Shown: positions 1-7,287, counted from the first letter of the stretch. The stretch is DNA of 12,173 nucleotides from Deltaproteobacteria bacterium (GCA_016764955.1 JAESQZ010000178.1:1-12173); one strand, 5' to 3'. Program-made: numbers and translations. The notes: generated by a model not told the origin, from the sequence alone.

Positions 1-2
1 AT

Positions 3-614
3 TTTCAAGAATATCTCATAGACAGTCCTGAAACGCCTGAATACGCAAAGAGCGTCGCATCGCCGTCTGTCTTTGTTAATGGGAAAGACGTTGCAGAGGA
101 CCGAGGCTCTCACACCGGGAAAGGCTGCCGAGTCTACTACAATGATGGAAAGTATGAAGGGGTCCCCTCTGCGGAGTCAATCGTCGCAGCAATCCAATCC
201 GTACCACAAGGTAATAGGATGCTGTCGTCGCTTCCTGCGGCAGCTGGTTCAGGGCTGTCTTTGATTCCAGTTGTTGCTTGCCCAGCTTGTTGGCCCGCCT
301 ATACTGCATTGCTGGCCGCGCTGGGAGTACCATTCTTTACTCTAGATGCTGCTTGGTTAACGCCATTTTTGTTCTTCTTCTTATTGCTAGCTCTTGGGTT
401 TTTATTTTTCAAAGCCAAAACTCGGCGTGGTTATGGGCCTTTCTGGCTGGGTGTTGCAGGCGTTTGTTTAATTGCAGCCGGTAGATTGCTGTTCACACCG
501 CTGCTCTATTTGGGCTCGCCGTTACTCATAGCGGCTGCTCTGTGGAATGCGTGGCCACTAAAGTCCAAGACTCCATCTTGTCCCGCATGTGATGTAAAAA
601 AAAAGGAGGTATGA
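3..614 (+). CDS. Thioredoxin-like domain fused to MerC-like mercury/metal membrane protein (5' partial)
   Basis: The reading frame is open from the window edge to the TGA at 612-614, giving 203 visible residues. Residues 1-66 resemble the second half of a small thioredoxin/glutaredoxin-like domain. The SPSVFVNGKDV strand, the GKGCRVY segment and the GVPSAESIVAAI helix are typical of such domains in mercury-resistance neighbourhoods. Its CxxC active site would lie upstream of the window. From residue 85 there are about four hydrophobic segments, with CPAC at 93-96 entering the first, a MerC-like arrangement. A second CPAC at 193-196 lies in the tail. Inferred role: thiol-relay uptake of Hg(II) or a similar soft metal at the inner membrane. 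The internal ATG at 219 has a modest AAGG upstream, so a separate MerC-like protein could also start there; continuous coding favours a fusion. The downstream gene begins 1 nt after the stop. Confidence 0.7.
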   Translation, partial: FQEYLIDSPETPEYAKSVASPSVFVNGKDVAEDRGSHTGKGCRVYYNDGKYEGVPSAESIVAAIQSVPQGNRMLSSLPAAAGSGLSLIPVVACPACWPAYTALLAALGVPFFTLDAAWLTPFLFFFLLLALGFLFFKAKTRRGYGPFWLGVAGVCLIAAGRLLFTPLLYLGSPLLIAAALWNAWPLKSKTPSCPACDVKKKEV

Positions 615-615
615 G

Positions 616-1119
616 ATGATTAAGAATTTTGCAGTTTTGATAGTATTATTGATGAGTGTAGCAGCTTTCAGTGGCGATACATTAGGGGTAGCAAAGATTG
701 ATGGCCTGGTTTGTCCTTTTTGCGCCAATAATCTGAAAAAGAAGCTCGATGCGATTTCTTGGATTCATTCCGTCTCAATACAGATAGATGACGGATTGGC
801 TAACTTCACTATTAAGGCTGGTGAATACCCGAATATTAGTGAAATAAAGAAAGCAATTAAAACTGGTGGCTTTAGCCCTGGTAAAGTACGTTTGACAGTT
901 CAAGGAAGCGTGAAGAAATCGAAAAAGTCTGTTTACTTTGTGTTTAGCAAAAATTTTGAGCTTATTATTGACCCAAACAAACAACGAAGACAGCTTCTCA
1001 AAGAGAAAAATATAGGCTCCGCTATCATTCACATTGAAGGTATCGCAAATACCGTTTCGGGAAAAACTCATATTTTAATCGAGAAGTATCATCTGGCTAA
1101 GGGTGTGACGAAGGAGTAG
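616..1119 (+). CDS. Periplasmic MerP-like HMA metallochaperone with C-terminal extension
   Basis: This 167-residue protein has a signal peptide (about 1-19, hydrophobic VLIVLLMSVAAFSG). A heavy-metal-associated fold follows, with the metal-binding loop GLVCPFC (Cys33 and Cys36), then helix and strand elements to about residue 95. MerP-type proteins normally end there at about 90 residues. Here roughly 70 further residues (about 97-167, Lys-rich then beta-rich) form an extension I do not recognise. The start is clear: AAGGAGGT at 603-610 lies 5 nt before the ATG. Inferred role: binding Hg(II) or another soft metal in the periplasm and passing it to the membrane carriers encoded on either side. 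The strong ribosome site suggests it is made in excess over the membrane proteins, as expected for a scavenger. Confidence 0.8.
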   Translation: MIKNFAVLIVLLMSVAAFSGDTLGVAKIDGLVCPFCANNLKKKLDAISWIHSVSIQIDDGLANFTIKAGEYPNISEIKKAIKTGGFSPGKVRLTVQGSVKKSKKSVYFVFSKNFELIIDPNKQRRQLLKEKNIGSAIIHIEGIANTVSGKTHILIEKYHLAKGVTKE

Positions 1120-1124
1120 TTGTG

Positions 1125-1985
1125 ATGCGTGTTTTGATGCTGGGACTCCTTGTTTTCGCGCAAGCGAGCTTTTCGAACGGACCTCCAATCAATGCAGAAA
1201 CGGCTTTCGTCACTGGCCTAAACGGCGCAGCCTTTCGTACTTTTGGGAAGGTAGTGCGCAAGTCTAGCAGCGCAGGCAATTTAACTGCGTGGACAATGCC
1301 AATTATATTTCCCTACGAGCTGGTTGAAAATAAACTTGTTGTGGGAGTCGGCTTACCGATTGTGTTCTCGAAAATTCTAGATCTTAACGATGGAACAAAG
1401 CGAAGTTCAGATGTTGGGATTGGCGATTTGACGTTTTTTGGGAAGTTTAATATTTTTCAGCAGGATAGGCATCAAGAGACTTTCAGAGTCGCAGGAAAAA
1501 TTGGCACTACTTTTCCTACTGGAACATTTGGTGTGGCTTCGCCTCAGCTTGGTACTGGCTCTGTTAACCCATTCATCATCTTGATTGCTACTAAATTATG
1601 GCGACGTTTCGGATTAAACGCAGATGTTGGTTATCAGGCGATGACAGAGGTAAATGGTCTCAAACGAGGCGATTTGTTGCGCTATGACCTGGCTGGATCA
1701 TTTCGCCTTTTGCCTTGGGTATACAAAACATACCCATCGCACCAACTCAACCTGATGCTGGAGCTAAACGGCGCATACACAAGGCAAGCTTACAAAGATG
1801 GCAAGTTTGAGCCCAACTCCGGAGGCAACATTCTGTTTGTTTCCCCAGGCATTCAATACATATATGACTCAGTTATTGTAGAAGCATCTGTGCAGATACC
1901 CATTCCAGGAGCGAGTTTTGTCAATGGCAAGCAAATGAAAACTGATTTCGCTGCCCTGTTAGGTATCAGGTGGCTTATTTTTTAG
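1125..1985 (+). CDS. Outer-membrane beta-barrel transporter-like protein of a mer-type operon
   Basis: This 286-residue protein has a short signal peptide (MRVLMLGLLVFAQASFSNG) followed by alternating hydrophobic/polar strands ending in a terminal aromatic (LLGIRWLIF), the usual outer-membrane barrel C-terminus. The pattern, with strands such as DVGIGDLTFFGKFNIF and RVAGKIGTTFPTG, resembles the COG4313/'MetA-pathway transporter' barrels often found beside metal-resistance genes; the family is assigned from memory. I chose ATG 1125 because AAGGAG at 1111-1116 lies 8 nt upstream; GTG at 1122 would have only 5 nt. The gene starts 5 nt after the HMA stop and 7 nt before the MerT-like gene, so it is operonic. 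It could let metal or a metal complex cross the outer membrane; substrate and direction cannot be read from the sequence. Confidence 0.65.
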   Translation: MRVLMLGLLVFAQASFSNGPPINAETAFVTGLNGAAFRTFGKVVRKSSSAGNLTAWTMPIIFPYELVENKLVVGVGLPIVFSKILDLNDGTKRSSDVGIGDLTFFGKFNIFQQDRHQETFRVAGKIGTTFPTGTFGVASPQLGTGSVNPFIILIATKLWRRFGLNADVGYQAMTEVNGLKRGDLLRYDLAGSFRLLPWVYKTYPSHQLNLMLELNGAYTRQAYKDGKFEPNSGGNILFVSPGIQYIYDSVIVEASVQIPIPGASFVNGKQMKTDFAALLGIRWLIF

Positions 1986-1992
1986 GTTAAAC

Positions 1993-2391
1993 ATGAAAGA
2001 AAAACTTCTTGCGATTTTGTCTCTTTTTGCATCCGCGAGCACGCTCATATGCTGTGCGCTCCCAATATTGTTTGTCACCTTAGGTTTCGGAGCAGCCATA
2101 GCGGGCCTAGTGTCGGTCTTTCCTTGGCTCGTTGACCTGACAGCTAACAAAGAATGGCTATTTTTAGGTGTTGGCGCGCTTATTGACGTAAACTGGATAT
2201 GGCTTTGGTATCAGAAACATCATGCTGTTGCTTGTGTGCTGCCAAGTAAACGAGGAGAAACTGCGACCGCTTGCGACACTGCAAGCAGGTTTAGCCGGAT
2301 ATTGCTTTGGATATCGATAGGCATCTATGCTACAGGGTTCTTGGCGGCTTTTTTGGCTTATCCAATTTCGAGGGCACTGGGTTTTTTGTAA
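1993..2391 (+). CDS. MerT-like inner-membrane metal transport protein
   Basis: This 132-residue protein has three to four hydrophobic segments (about 7-45, 54-73 and 103-130). The first carries a vicinal cysteine pair, ICCALP (Cys20-Cys21), the hallmark of MerT-type carriers that accept Hg(II) from MerP. Cys81 (VACVLPS) and Cys94 (TACDT) flank the loop between the later segments, comparable to the cytosolic-side cysteine pair of MerT. An AGG at about 7 nt before the ATG serves as ribosome site, and the upstream stop is 7 nt away. It is the last gene of the plus-strand operon and is followed by a hairpin. It differs enough from classical 116-residue MerT that I call it MerT-like only. Metal specificity is inferred from the cysteines and neighbours. 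Confidence 0.7.
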   Translation: MKEKLLAILSLFASASTLICCALPILFVTLGFGAAIAGLVSVFPWLVDLTANKEWLFLGVGALIDVNWIWLWYQKHHAVACVLPSKRGETATACDTASRFSRILLWISIGIYATGFLAAFLAYPISRALGFL

Positions 2392-2408
2392 GTAAAAAAT
2401 GAGATCAG

Positions 2409-2434
2409 AACCTGGATTTTAGTTAGTCCAGGTT
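2409..2434. terminator. Hairpin at the convergent gene junction
   Basis: AACCTGGA (2409-2416) pairs perfectly with TCCAGGTT (2427-2434) around a 10-nt loop. It sits between the stop of the plus-strand metal operon (2391) and the stop of the minus-strand His-rich gene (2448). No T-run follows directly on the plus strand. On the minus strand a T6 run comes about 9 nt after the stem. It is therefore an imperfect, possibly bidirectional terminator rather than a textbook one. Confidence 0.45.
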
Positions 2435-2447
2435 GCTGAAAGAGATT

Positions 2448-2900
2448 CTACCAATTATTGTAGTAGTGTCCACCACCATGACCACCGCCATGGCCGCCAT
2501 AGAAGTATGCCTCTACTCGATAAAAAGCGTTTTCCATTGCTTCATAGTCACGTCGCTCATGGTAAGAGAAGTAACCGGCATAGTGGAGGGAGTTTGCAGC
2601 GTGGTTGAAAGCTCGTTGTAGTTTGTAAAAATCATGCCTGATATGATGAGGGGTTGTGTAGTATCGCTCGGTTTGATGGTGAAAGTGCCTGGCTGCGCTT
2701 TCGAGTTGATGAAACGCTCTGGCGGTATAGGAACTTGTTCCCCATCCTTGCTCAAGTTGGTGGTGGATATGCCGTGCTTTTTGATGTAGCACATGTGCCG
2801 TACGCATCAACCCTTGGTCACTCGCAAGGCTTGGTGTAGAGAATAGCAGCGGTGTTAAGGCGACAAAAACAGAAAAAACGATTTGCTTAGTATGCACCAT
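2448..2900 (-). CDS. Secreted histidine-rich helical protein with Gly-His tail
   Basis: This 150-residue protein has a signal peptide (about 1-26, cleavage near SLASD). The mature part holds about 18 histidines. It contains an imperfect helical repeat, visible as ARHIHHQLE (about 37-45) and ARHFHHQTE (about 71-79) with FHQLESA between, and ends in a GGHGGGHGGGHYY tail. The start is supported by AAGGAG (2906-2911) 5 nt before the ATG. I do not recognise a named family. The clustered HxHH and GGH motifs suggest binding of Cu, Ni or Zn in the periplasm, which suits its place beside a DoxX/MNIO cluster and a mer-like operon, but this is inference. It lies 90 nt downstream of the DoxX gene, so it may be the last cistron of that train or have its own promoter. 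Confidence 0.65.
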   Translation of the reverse strand: MVHTKQIVFSVFVALTPLLFSTPSLASDQGLMRTAHVLHQKARHIHHQLEQGWGTSSYTARAFHQLESAARHFHHQTERYYTTPHHIRHDFYKLQRAFNHAANSLHYAGYFSYHERRDYEAMENAFYRVEAYFYGGHGGGHGGGHYYNNW

Positions 2901-2954
2901 GGTAACTCCTTTGTTATGTGGTGTTCTAAGCTTCTAGTAACTTATTTTTGAGAT

Positions 2955-2969
2955 ACGCACATCGTGCGT
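2955..2969. other. Short hairpin between DoxX and His-rich genes
   Basis: ACGCAC (2955-2960) pairs with GTGCGT (2964-2969) around a 3-nt loop in the 90-nt gap after the DoxX stop. Neither strand has a T-run immediately after it. It could be a weak terminator or an RNA end-protecting hairpin for the minus-strand transcript. Confidence 0.25.
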
Positions 2970-2990
2970 TTGTCCGATAGCTGCGGGGTA

Positions 2991-3425
2991 TTAGGCTCGA
3001 CTTTTTCGAAGCCTGACCAAGTAATCAAAAGAGGCTTTACCTGCACCCTGCACAAAAAGCCAGAATAACAATAACATGTATAAGTAATCTGGAACTTCGA
3101 AAATATCCGTGAACTCAAGAAATCCTTCCCAGTGAACCATGCGAATTGCAACTGCCATGATAATCATCAATGGAACAGCGACAATGCGAGTCGCAAAGCC
3201 GGCCAATACTAAAGCACCACAAACCAGTTCAAATCCTGCCACCATAGGAGCTTGGATGTGGCTTGCTGGTATGCCAAGGCTTTGAAAGTATTCAATTACC
3301 CGATCAAGATTACCAAGCTTGCCCCAGCCAGCTTGAATAAAAACAACGCCTAGGGTGATTCTGCTAACTAATGGAGCCAGCCAGTTGATTCTTTCTAGTT
3401 TGTTAAAACAGTTCATGAGGTGCAT
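2991..3425 (-). CDS. DoxX family inner-membrane protein (HvfD/BufD position)
   Basis: This 144-residue protein has four hydrophobic segments and DoxX signatures: LVSRITLGVVFIQAGWGKL in the first segment, then GFELVCGALVLAGFATRIVA in the second. DoxX-like membrane proteins are the usual fourth gene (D) of bufferin/Hvf-type operons, downstream of the DUF2063 gene, as seen here. The start codon lies one base after the DUF2063 stop (TAAGATG), with a GGGAAAG purine stretch upstream, so the two are probably translationally coupled. The molecular role of DoxX in these operons is unsettled; redox or quinone-linked membrane functions have been suggested for the wider family. Confidence 0.82.
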   Translation of the reverse strand: MHLMNCFNKLERINWLAPLVSRITLGVVFIQAGWGKLGNLDRVIEYFQSLGIPASHIQAPMVAGFELVCGALVLAGFATRIVAVPLMIIMAVAIRMVHWEGFLEFTDIFEVPDYLYMLLLFWLFVQGAGKASFDYLVRLRKSRA

Positions 3426-3426
3426 C

Positions 3427-4089
3427 TTATTCTTTCCCTTTGGTTAGAATCCCAAGAGAGGTCCAACTGGCAAAGCAATTGGAAACTTGAGACTCGTCAA
3501 GTTTAGAGAATAGCAAAGAAATTTTCCCAAGTGTTGTGCCTAGTCCAATTTCTTTCAAAACAGCTGCTTCGCTGGCTTTTAGTTTAAGTTCTTGTATGCT
3601 TTCTTGGTTTCGAAATAGCAGCCAAGTTGAATTATTTTTGTGGGCGAAGTGAGCAGATTTAATAAGTCGAATAAAAAAACTTTCTTGCTGCTGGGTGTCT
3701 AAGCAAGCAAGTTTTGAAAAGTCAAAAGGCTGCTCATAAGCAGAAAGCTGGGTCAAAATTAGCTGCCACTCAAAGTGTGCAAGCTCTCTTAGCTCTGGGT
3801 GTAGCCTAGAAATATGCTGATAAAAATCTTCGCTGAGCTGAGCTAAGCTCCAATAAGATGACGGATTTGTTTGGACATAGTGTCTAAGCAAATTTGAGAA
3901 CCGCTCTTCTCCAAGCTGTTTTTGGCACTCTGGGAAGTCTTCTTTTAGGCTTTCTGTTAGTCTAATTTCGTAGGCGTTTTGATAGACTGCGAATCGTTTT
4001 TTAGGTTTCACTGCTTCAAATTGATCAGCAGGTTGGCAAAGAGTTTTAGAAAACTGCCTTTGAGTTGCTTTGAGTTGTTTTAAGTTCAT
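3427..4089 (-). CDS. DUF2063 (HvfC/BufC-type) RiPP maturation partner protein
   Basis: This 220-residue protein matches the DUF2063 N-terminal pattern: RFAVYQNAYEIRLTESLKED, then FPECQKQLGEERFSNLLRHY (residues about 32-70), then a variable C-terminal half that may recognise the precursor. In bufferin and oxazolin pathways this protein pairs with the MNIO (DUF692) enzyme to modify cysteines of a small precursor. I chose ATG 4089: AAAGGTG overlaps the stop of the upstream gene and ends 8 nt before it. The longer reading from a TTG at 4134 would overlap the upstream gene by 32 nt. Notably it sits about 6.3 kb from its expected partner gene, the MNIO maturase, and follows the Kelch protein gene by only 13 nt. 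Confidence 0.82.
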   Translation of the reverse strand: MNLKQLKATQRQFSKTLCQPADQFEAVKPKKRFAVYQNAYEIRLTESLKEDFPECQKQLGEERFSNLLRHYVQTNPSSYWSLAQLSEDFYQHISRLHPELRELAHFEWQLILTQLSAYEQPFDFSKLACLDTQQQESFFIRLIKSAHFAHKNNSTWLLFRNQESIQELKLKASEAAVLKEIGLGTTLGKISLLFSKLDESQVSNCFASWTSLGILTKGKE

Positions 4090-4102
4090 GTAGCGCGCAC
4101 CT

Positions 4103-6652
4103 TTAGTCGCTGGAGCTTCCGGTGGTATATTCAAATAACTCAGCAGAGTGACTGGCTAAAGCTCCCAAACCGCCTACGAGCAAAATTTTGTTTTGTCCAA
4201 TGGGGCTTATGGTAAAAGCGGCTCGGGGTGTGCTCATATGATGTGGGAGTCTGGTAAATAACTGAGAAATGGGATCGAAAATTTCTGCGCTTGCATGAGC
4301 ACTTTCAATGTGATCCCCCTCTAAATTAATATCAAGTTGATTGTGGCGACGTCCTCCCATGATAACGATTTTTCCATCGGATAGCGCAAAGGCTTCATGC
4401 TCTCCGCGAATTTCATTCATGGGGTGTTCAAGTTTTTCAAAGTGATGGGTTTTTGGATCAAAGATTTCAGCCTGGTCTGTGAAGCCGCCGGCAATCAAAA
4501 TGCGGCCATCTTGCATGAGCGTTGCAGTGTGCTCAAAACGACCTTGATGCATACGTTCAGATATAAAGTGCCACCCATTGGTAGCAGGGTTATAAATTTC
4601 AGCGCTTGTTAAAGAGCCGTTTGGTGTATAACCTCCTGTAACCAAAACAAGGTTGTTATTTAAAAGTGTTGCCTTGTGTGAAGCTCGAGGTAAATGCATC
4701 GAGGCCACTTGGGTGAACTTTTGTGTTTGAGGGTCGTAAATTTCGACTGTGCAGGTAGCATCAAGTCCTGTAAAAATCCCCAGGCGATTAGACCAACCTC
4801 CGATGACCAAAACTCGACCATCTGACAGTAGAGTGGCCGTATGTGAAGCTCTATCAAATAAGGGCGCATGTGTATTTAAGACAAATTGTTCTTCGTGAGC
4901 ATCAAATCGCTCAGCTGATTGAGAGGCATTTCTTCCAAATCCACCTATGAGAAGCACATCGCCTGTTTTGAGTAAAGTGGCTGTGTGATAGTAGCGAGGG
5001 AATATTTGTTCTGAACTTAATCTAAACCGAGCCGTTTGAGGATCAAAAATTTCCGCACGTTTTTCTCTTCCTGTAATTAAAACGTTGCCATTTGCTAGCG
5101 GCGTAGCAGCATGAAGCATGCGGGGAGTTGATGTGGCTTTATGGAGCTGTATGAACGAGTTATGATTTCTGAAATCAGCTCGTAAGCATTTTGATGAGTC
5201 CTCGAAAGGGCATTTGGTTTCTGAGGGGCTTTCTCGTAAATCAAGGGTTTTCATGTGGGCCAAGGTACCAATTGGCCTCAAGTCTTCAATGTTATGCCCT
5301 TCTAGTGACAGATGATTGGTGCGCATATAAATAAGTTCGGCTACATGACAAGTGTCCATAATAGCTTCCTCATAGGGAGGCAAAAATAAATCAGGCTCTA
5401 GTTTTTTTGCGATTTGGATCAGGCTGCTAATGCTATTTGTGAGGGGTTTTGGAGCTAGAGGAGACAGGCCCAGATCGCAGTATTGTGAAAAAATTTCAGG
5501 TTCTATGAGGAAATCTTTTTCTGTGTAGAGAGCTCCATTGATATCACGATAGGTATCGCTGCACTGTTTGGGGTGGTTAAAGCATCTTAAACTTGACTCT
5601 GTGAGATATTGAAGCGAGCTAAACAAAGAACGTTCCATTTCGCTCAGCCGATCTCTTTGCCTAGAGCTCAGTCTGATAACGCTGTCTCGAAGTAAGCGAC
5701 GAGCGCGTGTGTATTGTTGGTAGGTGGCTTCATATTTTTGAGAAATAAGCTGTCTGGAAAGTTTCACTTGGGCATCTAACTCAGGAGTCATTTCGACAAA
5801 GATATGAGCTGCTTGATAGGGTTGTGTTGTGCTTGAAAGCACGGCAGGTCCATTGTTTGTTTCGGGACTAATTTGAGAGGGGAAGCCTGATTTTATATTG
5901 GTGGCGTAGCTAATCGCCTGAGCTAGAACCTCTTGGCACTTCTCGAAATTGCCACTGGAGCATTGAACAAATTGATAGGCAGTTGAGTCTTGGGCTTGGA
6001 AAATCTCTGTGATACGATCGACATTACCCCCAATCTGAAGCACATTAATAGTGACTTTGGTGCGTTTGCTTAAACTGGACACAGCTCGGTTAACAGAGGC
6101 ACCTGCAGAAGCCAAGGGAGAATCAAAGCTGAAACTCGCCGAAAAAGCATTTTTTTCTTGTTCACTTAAAAAGTCAATTCGAATGGAGAAAAACAGCTTG
6201 GCACCTAATGTCTGCTGAGAGACGAATTCATCGCCACAGGCTTCTCGCCAACGCTCAGCGTTCAAGTTTTCTTGAGCGGTTTTGGGGTTCTTTAAGATAC
6301 GATTTTTGAAGAAATAGGTTCCCATATAGATGGCCGAGATTGAAAAACCATCAGACTTGGAGGCATTCAAAAAATTGGCTGAAGCACTGGTTTGCATGAT
6401 CCCTAAGCGCGTTTTGGCGCCAGCTGACATTCCTAACTCAGAGGCTAGCTGTTGCTCGCTAATTGAACTCGTGTAGGAAATAGAAGCTTCAGGGCTGCCT
6501 TCTAGAACGGGCGTTCCTGTGAGACATTCACCAGCAAGCATTTGTCTTTCACTTAAATAGCCTTGCCCCAACATGGGCGTGAGTTGACGAGTTGTGGGAA
6601 TTTCAGTGGCATGAACGATGCAAGCGAATAAAAAAAACAAAATAGGCGCCAT
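4103..6652 (-). CDS. Large secreted protein: MACPF-like N-terminus, short LRR, seven Kelch repeats
   Basis: This 849-residue protein has a signal peptide (1-16, cleavage near VHATE). Residues about 25-235 resemble a MACPF/perforin-like domain. CGDEFVSQQTLGAKLFFSIR (139-158) corresponds to the 'YGxHFVxxxxxGG' core, followed by SEQEK and a Ser/Ala-rich strand region, then SSLSKRTKVTINVLQIGG (192-209). Residues about 280-440 are mainly helical with paired Cys. HLSLEGHNIEDLRPIGTL (447-464) plus the following TLDLRES read as a short internalin-type LRR. From about 507 there are seven Kelch repeats (near 510, 552, 600, 655, 704, 749 and 808) with xHTATLLxxGxVLxxGG motifs, enough for a complete beta-propeller. 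Inferred role: a secreted adhesive or membrane-attacking protein. The MACPF assignment is by eye and should be tested structurally. The ribosome site is weak. Neighbours are 38 nt upstream and 13 nt downstream. Confidence 0.75.
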   Translation of the reverse strand: MAPILFFLFACIVHATEIPTTRQLTPMLGQGYLSERQMLAGECLTGTPVLEGSPEASISYTSSISEQQLASELGMSAGAKTRLGIMQTSASANFLNASKSDGFSISAIYMGTYFFKNRILKNPKTAQENLNAERWREACGDEFVSQQTLGAKLFFSIRIDFLSEQEKNAFSASFSFDSPLASAGASVNRAVSSLSKRTKVTINVLQIGGNVDRITEIFQAQDSTAYQFVQCSSGNFEKCQEVLAQAISYATNIKSGFPSQISPETNNGPAVLSSTTQPYQAAHIFVEMTPELDAQVKLSRQLISQKYEATYQQYTRARRLLRDSVIRLSSRQRDRLSEMERSLFSSLQYLTESSLRCFNHPKQCSDTYRDINGALYTEKDFLIEPEIFSQYCDLGLSPLAPKPLTNSISSLIQIAKKLEPDLFLPPYEEAIMDTCHVAELIYMRTNHLSLEGHNIEDLRPIGTLAHMKTLDLRESPSETKCPFEDSSKCLRADFRNHNSFIQLHKATSTPRMLHAATPLANGNVLITGREKRAEIFDPQTARFRLSSEQIFPRYYHTATLLKTGDVLLIGGFGRNASQSAERFDAHEEQFVLNTHAPLFDRASHTATLLSDGRVLVIGGWSNRLGIFTGLDATCTVEIYDPQTQKFTQVASMHLPRASHKATLLNNNLVLVTGGYTPNGSLTSAEIYNPATNGWHFISERMHQGRFEHTATLMQDGRILIAGGFTDQAEIFDPKTHHFEKLEHPMNEIRGEHEAFALSDGKIVIMGGRRHNQLDINLEGDHIESAHASAEIFDPISQLFTRLPHHMSTPRAAFTISPIGQNKILLVGGLGALASHSAELFEYTTGSSSD

Positions 6653-6672
6653 GCCTAATACTTAGTCAGCAC

Positions 6673-6690
6673 ATCGGTCATTTGGCCGAT
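6673..6690. other. Inter-cistronic hairpin directly after a stop codon
   Basis: ATCGGTCA (6673-6680) pairs with TGGCCGAT (6683-6690), with one G-T wobble and a very tight loop. It begins at the base after the TAA of the small minus-strand gene. No T-run follows, so it may be an mRNA-stabilising or attenuating hairpin ahead of the Kelch gene rather than a terminator. Confidence 0.3.
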
Positions 6691-7287
6691 TTATAAATTT
6701 AAATTATGTGCATAGGCGAGCACTTTTCGAATGCGGTTATCTTCAGGGAGTATTTTAATAATCTCGAGTTCATCAGGGGCGTATTGTTTTAAAATGGCGT
6801 AGATTTCCATTTTATCGCCGGCATAGGACTTTCGGGATTCGAGATCCTCAATATCTGAAAAATTATCGAGTAGCATGATCTCTTTGAGGCTTTTTATGAT
6901 TTGCCATCGAGATGGATTTCTTTCCCAAGCGATGGCTTTTTCAAAATAATCTAAAGCCATAAATCGTGTGTCATCGCTATTTCCAGTATTGGCTAGTATA
7001 AGTCGATTTTTCTGAATAAAATCTGGGTCAGATAGTATTTTCTCCAGTTCGATTTTTTCTTCTGAGGTGAGAATTGCCTTGGAATTTAGTTTTTGAAAAT
7101 ATTCTGACTTGTCGGGCCGCTGATCTATATTGTCATGTGAAACTGTCATGCCAGCGGAGGCTGGCATCCAGTGTGGGTCATGATGGATTCTGGATGCCAG
7201 CTTTCGCTGGCATGACACATCAGGCATTGGCATAGGCTTATTAAGGCTCCAGAATAATACCAAAATCCAGATCCAAGCGTATCTCAC
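6691..7287 (-). CDS. Small secreted helical protein of unknown function with REPIN-encoded insert
   Basis: This 198-residue protein begins at a GTG that overlaps the protease stop in a 4-nt GTGA junction, so translation is probably coupled. Residues 1-20 form a signal peptide (RYAWIWILVLFWSLN). Residues 24-48, including HWMPASAGMT, are encoded by a palindromic REPIN element and are probably a neutral spacer after the signal peptide. The rest (about 58-198) is Lys/Glu-rich and helical (SEEKIELEKILSDP, DYFEKAIAWERNP, LKEIMLLDNFSDIEDLESRK), reminiscent of TPR- or HEAT-like repeats but not assignable to a family. Position between an S8 protease and a large secreted protein suggests a periplasmic or extracellular helper, chaperone or inhibitor; that is inference only. 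Confidence 0.6.
   Translation of the reverse strand: MRYAWIWILVLFWSLNKPMPMPDVSCQRKLASRIHHDPHWMPASAGMTVSHDNIDQRPDKSEYFQKLNSKAILTSEEKIELEKILSDPDFIQKNRLILANTGNSDDTRFMALDYFEKAIAWERNPSRWQIIKSLKEIMLLDNFSDIEDLESRKSYAGDKMEIYAILKQYAPDELEIIKILPEDNRIRKVLAYAHNLNL
7144..7217. repeat. REPIN-like inverted REP doublet inserted in-frame within a coding sequence
   Basis: The element is bounded by TGTCATGCCAGC (7144-7155) and its exact complement GCTGGCATGACA (7206-7217). Each half is itself a hairpin: ATGCCAGC pairs with GCTGGCAT around GGAG (7148-7167) and around TTTC (7194-7213). The two halves are inverted copies with outer GTC/GAC and inner CCAG/CTGG flanks, so the whole can fold as one long or two short hairpins. 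This is the organisation of REP doublets (REPINs). On the minus strand it is read through as 25 codons without a stop, including HWMPASAGMT, a peptide commonly seen where such palindromes are translated. Confidence 0.8.

Noticed and set aside
596..604. A9 run at the end of the first gene as a slippage or phase-variation site
   Set aside because: It sits within the last codons and overlaps the ribosome site of the next gene, so slippage would change only a few terminal residues.
1122..1124. GTG start for the outer-membrane barrel gene
   Set aside because: The adjacent ATG at 1125 is a stronger codon with better spacing from AAGGAG.
2433..2839. Plus- and minus-strand short open frames within the His-rich gene region
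   Set aside because: They have no ribosome sites or family features and overlap a frame with a signal peptide and regular His repeats.
4090..4134. TTG start at 4134 for the DUF2063 gene
   Set aside because: It would overlap the Kelch gene by 32 nt; ATG 4089 has AAAGGTG at 8 nt and begins the protein at the usual place for the family.
7144..7217. Palindrome considered as a transcription terminator, CRISPR repeat or IS end
   Set aside because: It lies inside an open reading frame, has no T-run, occurs once here in doublet form without spacers, and has no transposase or target-site duplication nearby.
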